A program made the translations under genes and the position numbers. The notes under the pieces were generated by a model. The model had not been told where the DNA came from, ran no database searches, and saw only the letters and a list, made by a program, of their open reading frames with translations. This document shows, piece by piece, positions 1 to 14,544 of a stretch of 64,000 nt of DNA; the stretch's first letter is position 1, and every line of letters starts with the position of its first letter. Source of the stretch: Hyphomicrobiales bacterium (GTDB lineage: Bacteria > Pseudomonadota > Alphaproteobacteria > Rhizobiales > Rhizobiaceae); the NCBI GenBank assembly GCA_003577315.1, contig QEVK01000019.1, positions 110,627 to 174,626 of the forward strand. The letters are read 5' to 3'.

Positions 1-343
1 TCTCCTTCGCCAGCTCGGCGGCGATCTTCTCGCGGTCGACCGTCTCGATCACGTCGAACAGGGCGACGGCCTCCCTCGCCTTGTTGGATTGCAGCGGCCC
101 GATCAGCCGCAATTCGATGTCGGGAAACCCGGCCTTCAGCGCCGGCCACTTGGCCGCCGCCTCCTGCACGCGGTTCTCGCCGAAGACGCGCTGGCCGGCC
201 TCGATCACCGGGCGCACGGCGTCGGCGTCGAAGGTCTTCGACACCGCCACCAGCGTCACCGCGCCGGCTGGCCTGCCGGCCGCCTTCCGCGCCCGTTCGA
301 TATTGGCCCTGACCTCGGCCAGCCGCGACACCGCATCCGTCAT
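1..343 (-). CDS. YggS/PLPBP family pyridoxal-5'-phosphate homeostasis protein (3' end outside window)
   Basis: Read on the minus strand from the ATG at 343, the frame stays open to base 1, giving the first 114 residues or so of a protein whose family is usually about 220-230 residues. The segment AVSKTF holds the lysine that binds pyridoxal phosphate in this family, followed by FGENRVQEA and IGPLQSNKAR, both hallmarks of YggS/PROSC. These cytosolic proteins have a fold-type III PLP barrel but no known catalytic activity; they buffer free PLP and affect amino-acid and vitamin B6 balance. The gene is divergent from leuS, with 90 bp between the two start codons. The C-terminal half is not in the window, so completeness cannot be judged. 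Confidence 0.9.
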   Translation of the reverse strand, partial: MTDAVSRLAEVRANIERARKAAGRPAGAVTLVAVSKTFDADAVRPVIEAGQRVFGENRVQEAAAKWPALKAGFPDIELRLIGPLQSNKAREAVALFDVIETVDREKIAAELAKE

Positions 344-433
344 TTGACCCTCCGGAGTTGACGCCCCCGGCAAACCATGGTGAAGGTCCGGCCGGCGAAT
401 TTCCGCATCCGTTCTTTAAGTGAAAAAGCGGTC

Positions 434-3047
<2,614 letters not shown>

Positions 3048-3061
<14 letters not shown>

Positions 3062-3617
3062 CACGGTGCGCGCCGGCGCGGTTCTCCTGTCCCGCCGGGC
3101 GGTCGTCGCCGCGGCGGCGACGCTGGCGCTCGGCCTGGCCGCCGGCTGCACGGCGCGGCCCCTCTATGGCGAGCTCGCGCCGGCCGGCGCGCCCGGCGGT
3201 GCGGGCGCCGCGCGGCACGCCGCCGTCGACATCCCGCCCGCCGGCGACCGCGTCGGCCAGGAGCTGCGCAACCATCTGATCTTCCTGCTCGGCGGCGGCC
3301 AGGGGCGTCCGGTGCAGCCGGCATACCGGCTCGATCTTGCCACGACCGCCTCCGAATCGGTCTCCGCCACCGTCAACACCGGCCGCGTCAGCCTGGAGCC
3401 GACCGCCGGCATCATGTCGGTCAGCACCGCCTACACCCTGACCGAGATCGCGACCGGCCGGGTGGTTTCGGCCGGCACCCGCGCCGTGCAGGCGCCCTAC
3501 GACATCCCGGCGCAGGATTTCGCGGCCGCGCGCGCCGTCCGCGACGCGGAAAACCGCGCCGCGCGCGAGCTTGCCGAGCTGCTGCGCCTCGTGGTGGCGC
3601 AGGCGCTGGAGCGGTAG
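3048..3617 (+). CDS. lptE: LPS-assembly lipoprotein LptE
   Basis: A 189-residue predicted outer-membrane lipoprotein that plugs the LptD barrel and helps insert lipopolysaccharide into the outer leaflet. The N-terminus has a hydrophobic signal ([16 protein letters not shown]) with lipobox LAAGC, so the mature protein would begin at the cysteine near residue 34. The rest has the low-conservation profile of alphaproteobacterial LptE, and its position directly after leuS (14-bp overlap) is the standard one. In many relatives holA follows; here the next gene is convergent fsa, and no holA is seen. The assignment rests mainly on context plus the lipobox. Confidence 0.85.
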
Positions 3618-3631
3618 GACGGCCGCGGGAC

Positions 3632-3653
3632 GGCCTGCCGCGCGGCAGGCCGC
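3632..3653. terminator. GC-only perfect palindrome between convergent lptE and fsa
   Basis: The 22 bases form a perfect inverted repeat centred on GCGC (CGGCCTGCCGC and its complement). They lie in the 49-bp gap between two convergent genes, where a bidirectional terminator is expected. There is no T-tract on either side, so it is at best an atypical terminator. Confidence 0.4.
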
Positions 3654-3666
3654 AGGGCTGTACGGC

Positions 3667-4320
3667 TCAGGCGATCTTCTGTCCGGTCTTGGCCCAGTCG
3701 GCGAGGAAGGCGTCGAGCCCCTTGTCGGTCAGCGGGTGCTTGACGAGGGCCTTGAGCGTCGCCGGCGGCACGGTGACGACGTCGGCGCCGATCAGCGCGG
3801 CCTGCTTGACGTGGTTGACCGTGCGCACGGAGGCGGCGAGCACCTCGGTGCCGAAATCGTAGTTGTCGTAGATCTGCCTGATCTCGGCGATCAGCTCCAT
3901 GCCGTCGAGGCCGATGTCGTCGACCCGGCCGATGAAGGGCGAGATGAAGGCCGCGCCCGCCTTGGCCGCCAGCAGCGCCTGGTTGGCCGAGAAGCACAGC
4001 GTGACGTTGACCTTCCTGCCCTGCGCCGTCAGCGCCCGGCAGGCCTTCAGCCCGTCGAAGGTCATCGGCACCTTGATGCAGACATTGTCGGCGAGCCCGC
4101 CGAGGAAGGCGGCCTCGCGCATCATGCCGTCATAGTCGGTCGCCACCACCTCGGCCGAGACCGGGCCGGCGACGATCGAGCAGATTTCCCGGGTGACGTC
4201 GGCGATGCTGCCGCCCGACTTCAGGATCAGCGAGGGATTGGTGGTGACGCCGTCGACGAGGCCGAGCTCCGACAGCTCGCGGATCTCCTTGACGTCCGCG
4301 CTATCGACGAAGAACTTCAT
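3667..4320 (-). CDS. fsa: Fructose-6-phosphate aldolase / TalC-type transaldolase
   Basis: A 217-residue TIM-barrel enzyme of the small transaldolase subfamily (usual length 214-220). [28 protein letters not shown] and the [11 protein letters not shown] stretch carry the family pattern; the lysine of IKVPM forms the Schiff base. Family members either cleave fructose-6-phosphate or act as transaldolases in the pentose phosphate pathway, and the sequence alone does not decide which. The start is the ATG at 4320, because the longer upstream frame adds 52 unconserved residues. The gene is convergent with lptE and divergent from priA, with 104 bp between the fsa and priA starts. Confidence 0.92.
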   Translation of the reverse strand: MKFFVDSADVKEIRELSELGLVDGVTTNPSLILKSGGSIADVTREICSIVAGPVSAEVVATDYDGMMREAAFLGGLADNVCIKVPMTFDGLKACRALTAQGRKVNVTLCFSANQALLAAKAGAAFISPFIGRVDDIGLDGMELIAEIRQIYDNYDFGTEVLAASVRTVNHVKQAALIGADVVTVPPATLKALVKHPLTDKGLDAFLADWAKTGQKIA

Positions 4321-4424
4321 GGCTTTCTTCCCTGGTTCTAGGGTCCGGTGTATCGGGCGGCCCTCGGCGCGCCCTCGTTCGTTCCGTCTTGCTCTAGCGC
4401 AGGAAGCAGGCAAGGTCACGTCCG

Positions 4425-6605
4425 ATGAACGAAGATTCGGCAAGCCCGCGCGTCGTGCCGGTGCTGGTGCCCACACCGGCGGAGCGGCCCTATTCCTACA
4501 TCCTTCCCGACGGCATGACGGCCGGGGCCGGGACGATCGTGCGCGTGCCGCTGGGACCGCGCGAGGTCGCCGGCATCGTGTGGGACGGCGAGACCGACAT
4601 GGTGGACCCGGGGAAGCTCAGGCCCGTCAGCCAGGTGTTCGACTGCCCGCCGCTCGGGGAGGACGCGCGCCGCTTCGTCGACTGGGTGGCGGGCTGGACG
4701 CTCTCGGCCCCCGGCATGGTGGCGCGCATGTTCCTGCGCGCGCCGGCCGCCTTCGACCCCGAGCCGATGCTGGAGGGCCTGCGCTTTTGCGGCGGCGCGC
4801 CGGACCGCGTGACGGACGCGCGCAAAAGGGTGCTGGAGCTGGCGCGCGACGGCATGGCCTGGACGCGCTCGGGCCTGGCGCATGCGGCCGGCGTGTCGTC
4901 GACCGTCGTCGACGGGCTCGTCGCGCAGGGGCTGTTCGAGAAGGTTGCGATCCCGCCGCGGCCGGTCGCGGCCGCGCCCGACCCGGGCTATGCGCGGCCC
5001 TCGCTGTCGCGGGACCAGGAAGCGGCGGCGCGGACGCTGCGCGAAAAGGTCGGCGCCGGCTTCTCGGTCACGCTCCTCGACGGCGTCACCGGCTCGGGCA
5101 AGACCGAGGTCTATCTCGAGGCGGTGGCGGCGGCGCTGGAGGCCGGGCGGCAGGTGCTGGTGCTGGTGCCGGAGATCGCGCTCACCGCCGCCTTCCTCGA
5201 GCGCTTCCAGGACCGCTTCGGGGCGAAGCCCGCCGAATGGCATTCCGACCTGTCGCCCAGGATGCGCGAGCGCGTGTGGCGGCAGGTGGCGGAAGGCCGG
5301 GTGCGGGTGGTGGCGGGCGCGCGCTCGGCGCTGTTCCTGCCGTTTCGCGAGCTGGGGCTGATCGCCGTCGACGAGGAGCACGACCCCGCCTACAAGCAGG
5401 AGGACCGCGTCTTCTACAACGCCCGCGACATGGCGGTGGTGCGCGGCCGCATCGGCGGCTTCCCCGTGGTGCTGGCCTCGGCCACGCCCTCGGTCGAGAC
5501 CCGCGTCAACGCGATGCAGGGCCGCTACGGCCGCGTCGTGCTGCCGGCCCGCTATGCCGAGGCCGCCATGCCCGACCTTCACGCCGTCGACATGCGCCGG
5601 CACCCGCCGGCGCGGGGCGGCTTTCTGTCCCCCGTCCTTTTGGGCGAGGTGGAGAAGACCGTCGCCCGCAAGGAACAGGCGCTGCTCTTCCTCAACCGGC
5701 GCGGCTATGCGCCGCTGACCTTGTGCCGCGCCTGCGGCCACCGCTTCCAGTGCCCGGACTGCTCGGGCTGGCTGGTCGAGCATCGCTTCCGCGGCCAGCT
5801 CGTGTGTCACCATTGCGGCCATCGCGAGGCGAAGCCCGAGGCCTGCCCGGCCTGCGGCACGCTCGACCACCTCGTCGCCTGCGGCCCCGGCGTGGAGCGC
5901 ATCGCCGAGGAGGTGGCGGCGCGTTTCCCCGACGCGCGGGTGATCGTGCTGTCCTCGGACCTTGCCGGCGGGGTCAAGCGCCTGCGGCTGGAGCTTCAGG
6001 CCATCGCCGACGGCGAGGCCGACATCGTGGTCGGCACCCAGCTCGTCGCCAAGGGCCACAACTTCCCCAGCATGACGCTGGTGGGCGTGGTCGACGCCGA
6101 TATCGGGCTCGCCAACGGCGATCCGCGCGCGGCCGAGCGCACCTTCCAGCTGCTCTCGCAGGTGACCGGCCGGGCCGGCCGCACCGGCAGGAAGAGCCTC
6201 GGCCTGATCCAGACCTACCAGCCCGACCACCCGGTGATGCGCGCCATCGTCTCCGGCGACGCCGAGGCGTTCTACGAGCAGGAGATCGCGGCGCGCGAGC
6301 GCGCCAGGCTGCCGCCCTTCGGCCGGCTGGCGGCGATCATCGTCAGCGCGGCGGGCCGCGCGGAGGCGGAAGGCCATGCCCGCGCGCTGCGCCGCGCCGC
6401 GCCGCAGGCCGCCGACATCCTGGTGCTGGGACCGGCAGAGGCGCCGCTGGCGCTGGTGGCCGGCCGCCACCGCTTCCGCCTGCTGGTCCACGGCGAGCGC
6501 GGCTCCGGCCTCCAGACCTTCCTGCGCGCGCTGCTCAAGGCTGGGCCGCCGCCGCGCGGCTCGGTGCGCGTGCAGGTCGACATCGACCCGCAGAGCTTCG
6601 TGTGA
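4425..6605 (+). CDS. priA: Primosomal replication restart helicase PriA
   Basis: A 726-residue superfamily 2 DNA helicase that recognises stalled forks and reloads the replicative helicase. The N-terminal fork-binding domain is followed by Walker [12 protein letters not shown] (about residues 220-230), the DEEHD box ([11 protein letters not shown]) and GRAGR in motif VI. The zinc-binding insert is complete: CRACGH, CPDCSGW, CHHCGH and CPACG provide eight cysteines. The ATG at 4425 follows a purine-rich stretch and matches family length. The upstream neighbour fsa is divergent, and the ATP synthase operon lies downstream, an order familiar from Hyphomicrobiales. Confidence 0.96.
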   Translation: MNEDSASPRVVPVLVPTPAERPYSYILPDGMTAGAGTIVRVPLGPREVAGIVWDGETDMVDPGKLRPVSQVFDCPPLGEDARRFVDWVAGWTLSAPGMVARMFLRAPAAFDPEPMLEGLRFCGGAPDRVTDARKRVLELARDGMAWTRSGLAHAAGVSSTVVDGLVAQGLFEKVAIPPRPVAAAPDPGYARPSLSRDQEAAARTLREKVGAGFSVTLLDGVTGSGKTEVYLEAVAAALEAGRQVLVLVPEIALTAAFLERFQDRFGAKPAEWHSDLSPRMRERVWRQVAEGRVRVVAGARSALFLPFRELGLIAVDEEHDPAYKQEDRVFYNARDMAVVRGRIGGFPVVLASATPSVETRVNAMQGRYGRVVLPARYAEAAMPDLHAVDMRRHPPARGGFLSPVLLGEVEKTVARKEQALLFLNRRGYAPLTLCRACGHRFQCPDCSGWLVEHRFRGQLVCHHCGHREAKPEACPACGTLDHLVACGPGVERIAEEVAARFPDARVIVLSSDLAGGVKRLRLELQAIADGEADIVVGTQLVAKGHNFPSMTLVGVVDADIGLANGDPRAAERTFQLLSQVTGRAGRTGRKSLGLIQTYQPDHPVMRAIVSGDAEAFYEQEIAARERARLPPFGRLAAIIVSAAGRAEAEGHARALRRAAPQAADILVLGPAEAPLALVAGRHRFRLLVHGERGSGLQTFLRALLKAGPPPRGSVRVQVDIDPQSFV

Positions 6606-6763
6606 AGGGTCGCGGCGGCGGCTTCCCGCGGACGCCCCTCCCGCAAGCCTTTTCACGCTTGCGCGGCCGGTCCGGCGCGGGCGCGCCGCGCAATGAAGGC
6701 GCGCCCGCGACACGGCGTTTGGCTTAAGCTAATCTGCGCGCCGATTCGTTTGGAGGGGATGTC

Positions 6764-7159
6764 ATGGAGCTCGCCTTTCCGTGGCCGGTCAGCCAGGGCG
6801 AGTGGCTCGCCTGGTCGAGCGCGGCGGTCACCGCGCTGTGGGGGCTCGTCTTGCTGCTCGCCCCGCGGCTCTCGATGCGCGCCCTGCGGCTGCAGGCCGT
6901 CCCCGACCATCCCGAGGCGGTCGGCGAGGTCCGCGCCACGCTCGGCGGTTTCCATCTCGGCGTCGGCCTGTCGGCGATCCTGTTCGCCCAGCCGCTGATC
7001 TATCTGGCGCTCGGCCTGTGCTGGGCGCTCGCCGCCTTCGGCCGCTTCGTGTCCATGCTGTCCGACGACGGTAACAACCCCTACAACTGGGTCCGGCTGG
7101 CCATCGAGGGCGTGCTCGGCGCGCTGGCGCTCGCCTTCGCGCTCGGTTTCGTGGCCTGA
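6764..7159 (+). CDS. DUF4345-like small integral membrane protein
   Basis: A 131-residue protein with about four hydrophobic segments: WLAWSSAAVTALWGLVLLLA near the N-terminus, GFHLGVGLSAILFAQ in the middle, then LIYLALGLCWALAAFGRF, and a final helix ending GALALAFALGFVA. The pattern of a short arginine-rich loop followed by GGFHLGVG and FGRFVSMLSDD resembles DUF4345 (AGROH-type) membrane proteins, whose function is not known. An RBS-like GGAGGGG lies 6-7 bases before the ATG. It stands alone between priA and the atp operon, and I cannot say whether it is functionally linked to ATP synthase. Confidence 0.7.
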   Translation: MELAFPWPVSQGEWLAWSSAAVTALWGLVLLLAPRLSMRALRLQAVPDHPEAVGEVRATLGGFHLGVGLSAILFAQPLIYLALGLCWALAAFGRFVSMLSDDGNNPYNWVRLAIEGVLGALALAFALGFVA

Positions 7160-7241
7160 TCCCGCGCCGGGGCGCGGGTCCGGCCGCCGCAGCCTTTCGC
7201 CCTCTGCGGCAAAACTCCGCAAATCCCTGCGCTTCGCCGTG

Positions 7242-7270
7242 TTGCGAGTCGGGGAAGCCTGTGCTAGACG
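7242..7270 (+). promoter_or_regulatory. atpH: Candidate sigma-70-type promoter of the atp operon
   Basis: TTGCGA at 7242-7247 and TAGACG at 7265-7270 are separated by 17 bp. The element sits 140 bp before the atpH GTG in a 249-bp intergenic region that otherwise shows nothing recognisable. The boxes are degenerate, so this is a weak call. Confidence 0.35.
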
Positions 7271-7408
7271 GCAAGCGACTTTTGGCCGGGGGCGGGTTTC
7301 ACCCAGCGTTCCGGTCGGGGGAAAATCAACAAGGTCAAAGATTTAGCCAGAGTTAAACGCTCCAGCCCCAAATCTTGCGGCCTGTCAGGCAGAGAGAAAA
7401 GACGGTCC

Positions 7409-7969
7409 GTGGCACAGTCTGGCTCGATCATCTCCGCAGTGGCTGAACGCTATGCGGGCTCGCTCTACGAACTTGCAGCCGAATCGAAGGCCGTCGCCAA
7501 AGTCGAGGAAGACCTTTCCCGCTTCGAGGCGCTGCTTTCCGGCTCCGACGACCTGAAGCGGCTGATCGAAAGCCCGGTCTTCTCGGCCGAGGACCAGCTC
7601 AAGGCGATCTCGGCCGTCGCCGACAAGGCCGGGATCGGCGGCCTGACCGGCAACTTCCTGCGCGTCGTCGCCAGGAACCGCCGCCTGTTCGCCATCCCCG
7701 GCATCATCCGCGCCTTCCGCCGCATCGCCGCCGAGGCGCGCGGCGAGGTCGAGGCGCAGGTGGTCTGCGCGCATGCGCTCACCGCCGCGCAGCAGACGGA
7801 ACTGAAGGCGGCGCTCAAGGCCGTCGCCGGCAAGGACGTGGCGATCGCCCTGACGGTGGACCCGTCGCTTCTCGGCGGCCTCGTGGTGCGGATGGGTTCG
7901 CGCCAGATCGACACGTCGCTCAAGACTAAACTCGCTTCGCTCAAGCTCGCACTGAAAGAGGTCGGCTGA
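7409..7969 (+). CDS. atpH: ATP synthase F1 subunit delta
   Basis: A 186-residue OSCP/delta subunit that ties the peripheral stalk to the top of the alpha3-beta3 head. The N-terminal helical bundle ([13 protein letters not shown]) and the C-terminal signature [20 protein letters not shown] are clear, and the length is normal. The start is a GTG at 7409. First gene of atpHAGDC; its TGA overlaps the atpA ATG by one base, indicating translational coupling. The F0 genes (atpBEFI) are not in this window, consistent with the separate F0 locus of alphaproteobacteria. Confidence 0.96.
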   Translation: MAQSGSIISAVAERYAGSLYELAAESKAVAKVEEDLSRFEALLSGSDDLKRLIESPVFSAEDQLKAISAVADKAGIGGLTGNFLRVVARNRRLFAIPGIIRAFRRIAAEARGEVEAQVVCAHALTAAQQTELKAALKAVAGKDVAIALTVDPSLLGGLVVRMGSRQIDTSLKTKLASLKLALKEVG

Positions 7970-9495
7970 TGGATATCCGCGCCGCGGAAATTTCCGCAAT
8001 TCTTAAAGATCAGATCAAGAATTTCGGCCAGGAAGCCGAGGTTTCCGAGGTCGGCCAGGTCCTGTCCGTCGGCGACGGCATCGCCCGCGTCTACGGCCTC
8101 GACAACGTCCAGGCCGGCGAGATGGTCGAGTTCCCCGGCGGCATCCGCGGCATGGCGCTGAACCTGGAGGCCGACAATGTCGGCGTCGTGATCTTCGGCT
8201 CGGACCGCGACATCAAGGAAGGCGACACCGTCAAGCGCACCGGCGCCATCGTCGACGTGCCGGTGGGTCCGGGCCTGCTCGGCCGCGTCGTCGACGCTCT
8301 CGGCAACCCGATCGACGGCAAGGGCCCGATCAAGGCCGCCGAGCGCCGCCGCGTCGACGTCAAGGCCCCCGGCATCATCCCGCGCAAGTCGGTGCACGAG
8401 CCGATGTCGACGGGCTTGAAGGCCATCGACGCGCTGATCCCGATCGGCCGCGGCCAGCGCGAGCTGGTCATCGGCGACCGCCAGACCGGCAAGACCGCGA
8501 TCATCCTCGACACCTTCCTCAACCAGAAGCCGCTCAACGAGGGCGACGACGAGAGCCTCAAGCTCTACTGCGTCTACGTCGCCGTCGGCCAGAAGCGCTC
8601 CACCGTCGCCCAGTTCGTCAAGGTTCTGGAGGAGCGCGGCGCGCTCGAATATTCGATCGTCATCGCCGCCACCGCGTCGGACCCGGCGCCGCTGCAGTTC
8701 CTGGCCCCGTTCGCCGGCTGCGCGATGGGCGAGTACTTCCGCGACAACGGCAAGCACGCGCTGATCGCCTATGACGACCTTTCCAAGCAGGCCGTGGCCT
8801 ACCGCCAGATGTCGCTGCTGCTGCGCCGCCCGCCGGGGCGCGAGGCCTATCCGGGCGACGTCTTCTACCTGCATTCGCGCCTTCTGGAGCGCGCGGCCAA
8901 GCTCAACGACGACAACGGCAACGGCTCGCTGACGGCGCTGCCGGTGATCGAGACGCAGGCCAACGACGTGTCGGCCTACATCCCGACCAACGTGATCTCG
9001 ATCACCGACGGCCAGATCTTCCTCGAGACCAACCTGTTCTTCCAGGGCATCCGCCCGGCGGTGAACGTCGGCCTTTCGGTGTCGCGCGTCGGCTCCTCCG
9101 CCCAGGTCAAGGCGATGAAGCAGGTCGCGGGCTCGATCAAGGGCGAGCTGGCGCAGTATCGCGAGATGGCGGCGTTCGCGCAGTTCGGCTCCGACCTCGA
9201 CGCCTCGACCCAGCGCCTCTTGAACCGCGGCGCGCGCCTGACGGAGCTGCTCAAGCAGCCGCAGTTCTCGCCGCTGAAGACCGAGGAGCAGGTCGCCGTC
9301 ATCTTCGCCGGCGTCAACGGCTATCTCGACAGCCTGGCGCTGAACCAGGTGCAGAAGTTCGAGCAGGGCCTGCTCACGCATCTGCGCTCGGAGGGCAAGA
9401 TCCTCGAGGCCATCCGCAAGGAGAAGGCCCTGTCGGACGATCTTCGCGCCCGGCTCAAGGCCGAGATCGACGCCTTCGCCAAGAACTTCGCCTGA
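7969..9495 (+). CDS. atpA: ATP synthase F1 subunit alpha
   Basis: A 508-residue non-catalytic nucleotide-binding subunit of the F1 head. The P-loop GDRQTGKT lies near residues 169-176. The alpha signature [17 protein letters not shown] and the N-terminal beta-barrel ([23 protein letters not shown]) are intact. Length and order match other bacterial AtpA proteins. It follows atpH with a one-base overlap and precedes atpG by 31 bp, where GACAGGAG supplies a ribosome-binding site for the next gene. Confidence 0.98.
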   Translation: MDIRAAEISAILKDQIKNFGQEAEVSEVGQVLSVGDGIARVYGLDNVQAGEMVEFPGGIRGMALNLEADNVGVVIFGSDRDIKEGDTVKRTGAIVDVPVGPGLLGRVVDALGNPIDGKGPIKAAERRRVDVKAPGIIPRKSVHEPMSTGLKAIDALIPIGRGQRELVIGDRQTGKTAIILDTFLNQKPLNEGDDESLKLYCVYVAVGQKRSTVAQFVKVLEERGALEYSIVIAATASDPAPLQFLAPFAGCAMGEYFRDNGKHALIAYDDLSKQAVAYRQMSLLLRRPPGREAYPGDVFYLHSRLLERAAKLNDDNGNGSLTALPVIETQANDVSAYIPTNVISITDGQIFLETNLFFQGIRPAVNVGLSVSRVGSSAQVKAMKQVAGSIKGELAQYREMAAFAQFGSDLDASTQRLLNRGARLTELLKQPQFSPLKTEEQVAVIFAGVNGYLDSLALNQVQKFEQGLLTHLRSEGKILEAIRKEKALSDDLRARLKAEIDAFAKNFA

Positions 9496-9526
9496 AGCAG
9501 GCGGGACAGGAGTAGGGCAAGCCGCC

Positions 9527-12024
<2,498 letters not shown>

Positions 12025-12028
12025 CGAA

Positions 12029-12119
12029 AGCGAATAGCGAATAGGGAGTAGCGAATAGAAGATTGGCTTCTGGCGGGTGGTTCTAAATACTATTCGCTAT
12101 TCGCCATTCGCTATTCGCT
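12029..12119. repeat. Large imperfect inverted repeat built from GCGAATAG units, between atpD and atpC
   Basis: Two 30-bp arms, 12029-12058 and 12090-12119, pair around a 31-base loop. The outer 14 and inner 10 positions match perfectly; mismatches fall in the six positions between them. Each arm consists of reiterated GCGAATAG-like units. The element fills most of the 103-bp gap between atpD and atpC and would form a strong hairpin in the operon mRNA. It resembles the mobile intergenic palindromes seen in rhizobial genomes; the family name cannot be given from this window. Confidence 0.85.
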
Positions 12120-12127
12120 AAATTGAC

Positions 12128-12532
12128 ATGGCCGAAGCTTTCAAGTTCGAACTGGTTTCGCCCGAGCGGCTGCTCGTGTCGGAAGAGGTCGACGCCGTCA
12201 TCATCCCCGGCGCCGACGGCGAGATGACGGTGATGGCCAGGCACGCCCCGGTGATGACCATGGTCAAGCCCGGCGTCGTGACCGTCAGGCCGGTGTCCGG
12301 CGCCGAGGAGCGCTATGTGGTGTTCGGCGGCTTCGCCGACATCCTGCCGGAAGGCTGCACGCTGCTCGCCGAATCGGCGGTGGCGGTCAAGGACATCGAC
12401 CGGACCGACCTCTCGCGCCGCATCCAGGACGCGAAGGAAGACGTCGCCGACGCTAGGGACGATGCCGCCCGCACCCGGGCCGAGCAGTATCTCGCCCATC
12501 TGACGACGCTGGAAGCCGCGCTGGCGGCCTGA
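12128..12532 (+). CDS. atpC: ATP synthase F1 subunit epsilon
   Basis: A 134-residue subunit that joins gamma at the foot of the central stalk and can inhibit ATP hydrolysis. The N-terminal beta-sandwich is typical (FKFELVSPERLLVSEEVDAV, then PGADGEMTVMARHAPVMTM), and the C-terminal helical hairpin is present (residues about 90-134). Last gene of the atp operon; a strong terminator lies 33 bp downstream. The inverted repeat just upstream leaves no good Shine-Dalgarno in the last bases before the ATG, so initiation strength may differ from its neighbours. Confidence 0.97.
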   Translation: MAEAFKFELVSPERLLVSEEVDAVIIPGADGEMTVMARHAPVMTMVKPGVVTVRPVSGAEERYVVFGGFADILPEGCTLLAESAVAVKDIDRTDLSRRIQDAKEDVADARDDAARTRAEQYLAHLTTLEAALAA

Positions 12533-12564
12533 CCGGGCGCGGCCGGCACCCGTCCAGACACGAC

Positions 12565-12590
12565 AAGGCCGGCGTGACGCCGGCCTTTTT
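12565..12590 (+). terminator. Rho-independent terminator of the atp operon
   Basis: AAGGCCGGCG, a three-base loop TGA, and CGCCGGCCTT form a perfect stem, followed by a run of five T starting within the stem's last bases. It lies 33 bp after the atpC stop. Confidence 0.85.
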
Positions 12591-12712
12591 CGTTCGGGCC
12601 GGGGCGAACGGATCGCGGGGTCGCCGGGGCCGGCGGGCGAAAACCAGTCCGCGCGACGGCCGCCGGCGAGGGATGAGGGCGGTTCCTTGCGAGGCGCAGG
12701 AAACGAGCCGGC

Positions 12713-13240
12713 TCACGGCGCCAGATGGCGGAAGGCGGCGACGACCTCCTCGTAGACCTTGCGCTTGAACGGCACGATCAGCTCCGGCAGATCGGTCATC
12801 CTCTTCCAGCCCCAGGCGTCAAACTCCGGCTCGTGGCCTCCGGGCGGCGGGTCGATGGCGATCTCGCTCTCCGGCCCCTCGAAGCGGAAGGCGAACCATT
12901 TCTGCGTCTGGCCGCGATACCTGCCGTGGAGCGCGATGCCGACGAGGTCTGCCGGCAGGTCGTAGTCGATCCAGCCGGGCGTCTCGGCCAGAAGCCGGAC
13001 CGTGCGCATGCCGGTCTCCTCGTAGAGCTCGCGCCGGGCCGCCGGCAGCGGCTCCTCGCCGGGATCGATGCCGCCCTGCGGCATCTGCCACAGCCGCTCG
13101 GCGCCGGCCATCTCGCTGTCGGTGAGCGCGATGCGCCGGCCGGCCCACACCAGCCCGTCGCGGTTCAGCACCATGATGCCGACGCAGGGGCGGTAGGGCA
13201 GGGTTCGCGGATCGACCGCCCCTGTCTTCGTCTTCGTCAT
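12713..13240 (-). CDS. rppH: RNA pyrophosphohydrolase (Nudix family)
   Basis: A 175-residue Nudix hydrolase that removes pyrophosphate from the 5' end of mRNA or cleaves dinucleoside polyphosphates. The Nudix box begins at GGIDPGEEP and continues to REL.EETG, with all conserved glutamates present. WQMPQGGID and the [12 protein letters not shown]-terminus are typical of RppH/NudH/IalA. Length is normal. It is the last gene of the minus-strand operon, starting five bases after the preceding gene's stop codon. Confidence 0.93.
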   Translation of the reverse strand: MTKTKTGAVDPRTLPYRPCVGIMVLNRDGLVWAGRRIALTDSEMAGAERLWQMPQGGIDPGEEPLPAARRELYEETGMRTVRLLAETPGWIDYDLPADLVGIALHGRYRGQTQKWFAFRFEGPESEIAIDPPPGGHEPEFDAWGWKRMTDLPELIVPFKRKVYEEVVAAFRHLAP

Positions 13241-13244
13241 CGTC

Positions 13245-14456
13245 TCAGCCTCGTTCGGGATCGCGCGCCAGCGCCGAGACCGGCACGATCTCGATGCCGC
13301 GCTGCTTCGCCTCGCCGACCCAGCGCGCCACCGCGTCCACGGTGACGTCGAAGGCCGAGCCGATGGCGATGGCCTGGCCGCTGGCGCGGGCGGCGCGCTC
13401 GGCGTCGTCGAGGCGCTTCAGGATCGCGCCGCGGTCGCGCTCGCCGTCGATGGCGAGGTCGGCGGCGGCATAGGGAACGCGCTGCCTGAGCGCCATCTCC
13501 GGCGCCAGGCTCTTGGCCGAGGAGCCGTCGTCGAGATACATCAGGCCGCGCTGGCCGAGCTCGGCGAAGAACGGCGCCATCGCCGCCTCGTCGGTGACGA
13601 AGCGGCCGCCCATATAGTTCATCACGCCGGTGTAGTTGGTGATGCGCGACAGCGCCCAGTGAAGCCGGTCGCGGTTCTCGGCGGGGGCGGCGTCGACGGT
13701 CAGCGTGTTGCGACCCGGATCGACCTGCGGGTAGTCGAACGGCTCGAGCGGCACCTGCATGACGATCTCGTGGCCCTGGCGGCGCGCCGCCTGCATCCAG
13801 CGGTCGAGGCTGTTGCCGCCGCTGGCGAAGGCCAGCGTCACCTCCGGCGGCAGGGTGGCGAGCGCGGCCTGCGTGCCGGTCTGCGACACGCCGAGGCCGC
13901 CGATGACGATCGCCACCTTGGCGCCGCGCGTGCCCGACCAGGGCCTGGCATAGACGTCGAAGGGCCGTCTGCCGTCGGCGGCGCGCATCGGCAGCGGGCC
14001 GATCCCGGTGTCCTCGATCAGGGCGCGGTCGGGCAGGTGGGCGACGCGCAGATCCTGCCCCAGCGCCGAGGGATCGCGGACGACGATGACGCCGCCGCCC
14101 GCGGCCGCTCCGGCAGGCGAATCCGCGGGCGGCTCGACGCGGATGATCGACGGCCCGCCGCCGCCTGCGCCGTCGCGCGGCGGGTAGGCGGCGGGCGCCT
14201 CGCGCGGGCCCTCGGCGGCGGCAGTGGCGGTCGCGGGCGTGGAGACGACCACCTGCGGCGGGGTGCGGAACGGGCTTTCGCGCAGCGCGATCGCGGCCGA
14301 CGCGCCGACGACGGCGAGCCCGCACAGCATCATGGCGAGCTGGCCGCGGCGCAGCGGAAAGCGCGGGCCGTGGCGGTCCTGCCGCCGGCCGTCGAGGCCG
14401 AGCGGTCTGTCGATGTCCTTCTCGGGAAGGGGCTTCTTCACGGGCGGGAACCGCAT
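13245..14456 (-). CDS. Divergent polysaccharide deacetylase (DUF610/YibQ family)
   Basis: A 403-residue predicted membrane-anchored protein. After a basic cytoplasmic stretch comes one hydrophobic helix ([19 protein letters not shown]), then a Pro/Ala-rich linker, then the C-terminal YibQ-like NodB-fold domain from about residue 170 ([48 protein letters not shown]-type motif; [15 protein letters not shown]). The family belongs to the polysaccharide deacetylase superfamily, but its substrate is not established. The ATG at 14456 was chosen; an internal GTG at 14441 is also possible. It sits between ctpA and rppH in the conserved operon. Confidence 0.8.
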   Translation of the reverse strand: MRFPPVKKPLPEKDIDRPLGLDGRRQDRHGPRFPLRRGQLAMMLCGLAVVGASAAIALRESPFRTPPQVVVSTPATATAAAEGPREAPAAYPPRDGAGGGGPSIIRVEPPADSPAGAAAGGGVIVVRDPSALGQDLRVAHLPDRALIEDTGIGPLPMRAADGRRPFDVYARPWSGTRGAKVAIVIGGLGVSQTGTQAALATLPPEVTLAFASGGNSLDRWMQAARRQGHEIVMQVPLEPFDYPQVDPGRNTLTVDAAPAENRDRLHWALSRITNYTGVMNYMGGRFVTDEAAMAPFFAELGQRGLMYLDDGSSAKSLAPEMALRQRVPYAAADLAIDGERDRGAILKRLDDAERAARASGQAIAIGSAFDVTVDAVARWVGEAKQRGIEIVPVSALARDPERG

Positions 14457-14544
14457 TCTTGCAAGGTGGCGCCCGGCAACCGCGCGACGCTGGCCGGCCG
14501 GCACGAGGAGGCGCTCCCGCCGGGGTGGGCGGGAGCGGTGAAGG

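Noticed and set aside
358..386. Possible leuS promoter with TTGACG at 358-363
   Set aside because: No acceptable -10 hexamer at a suitable distance.
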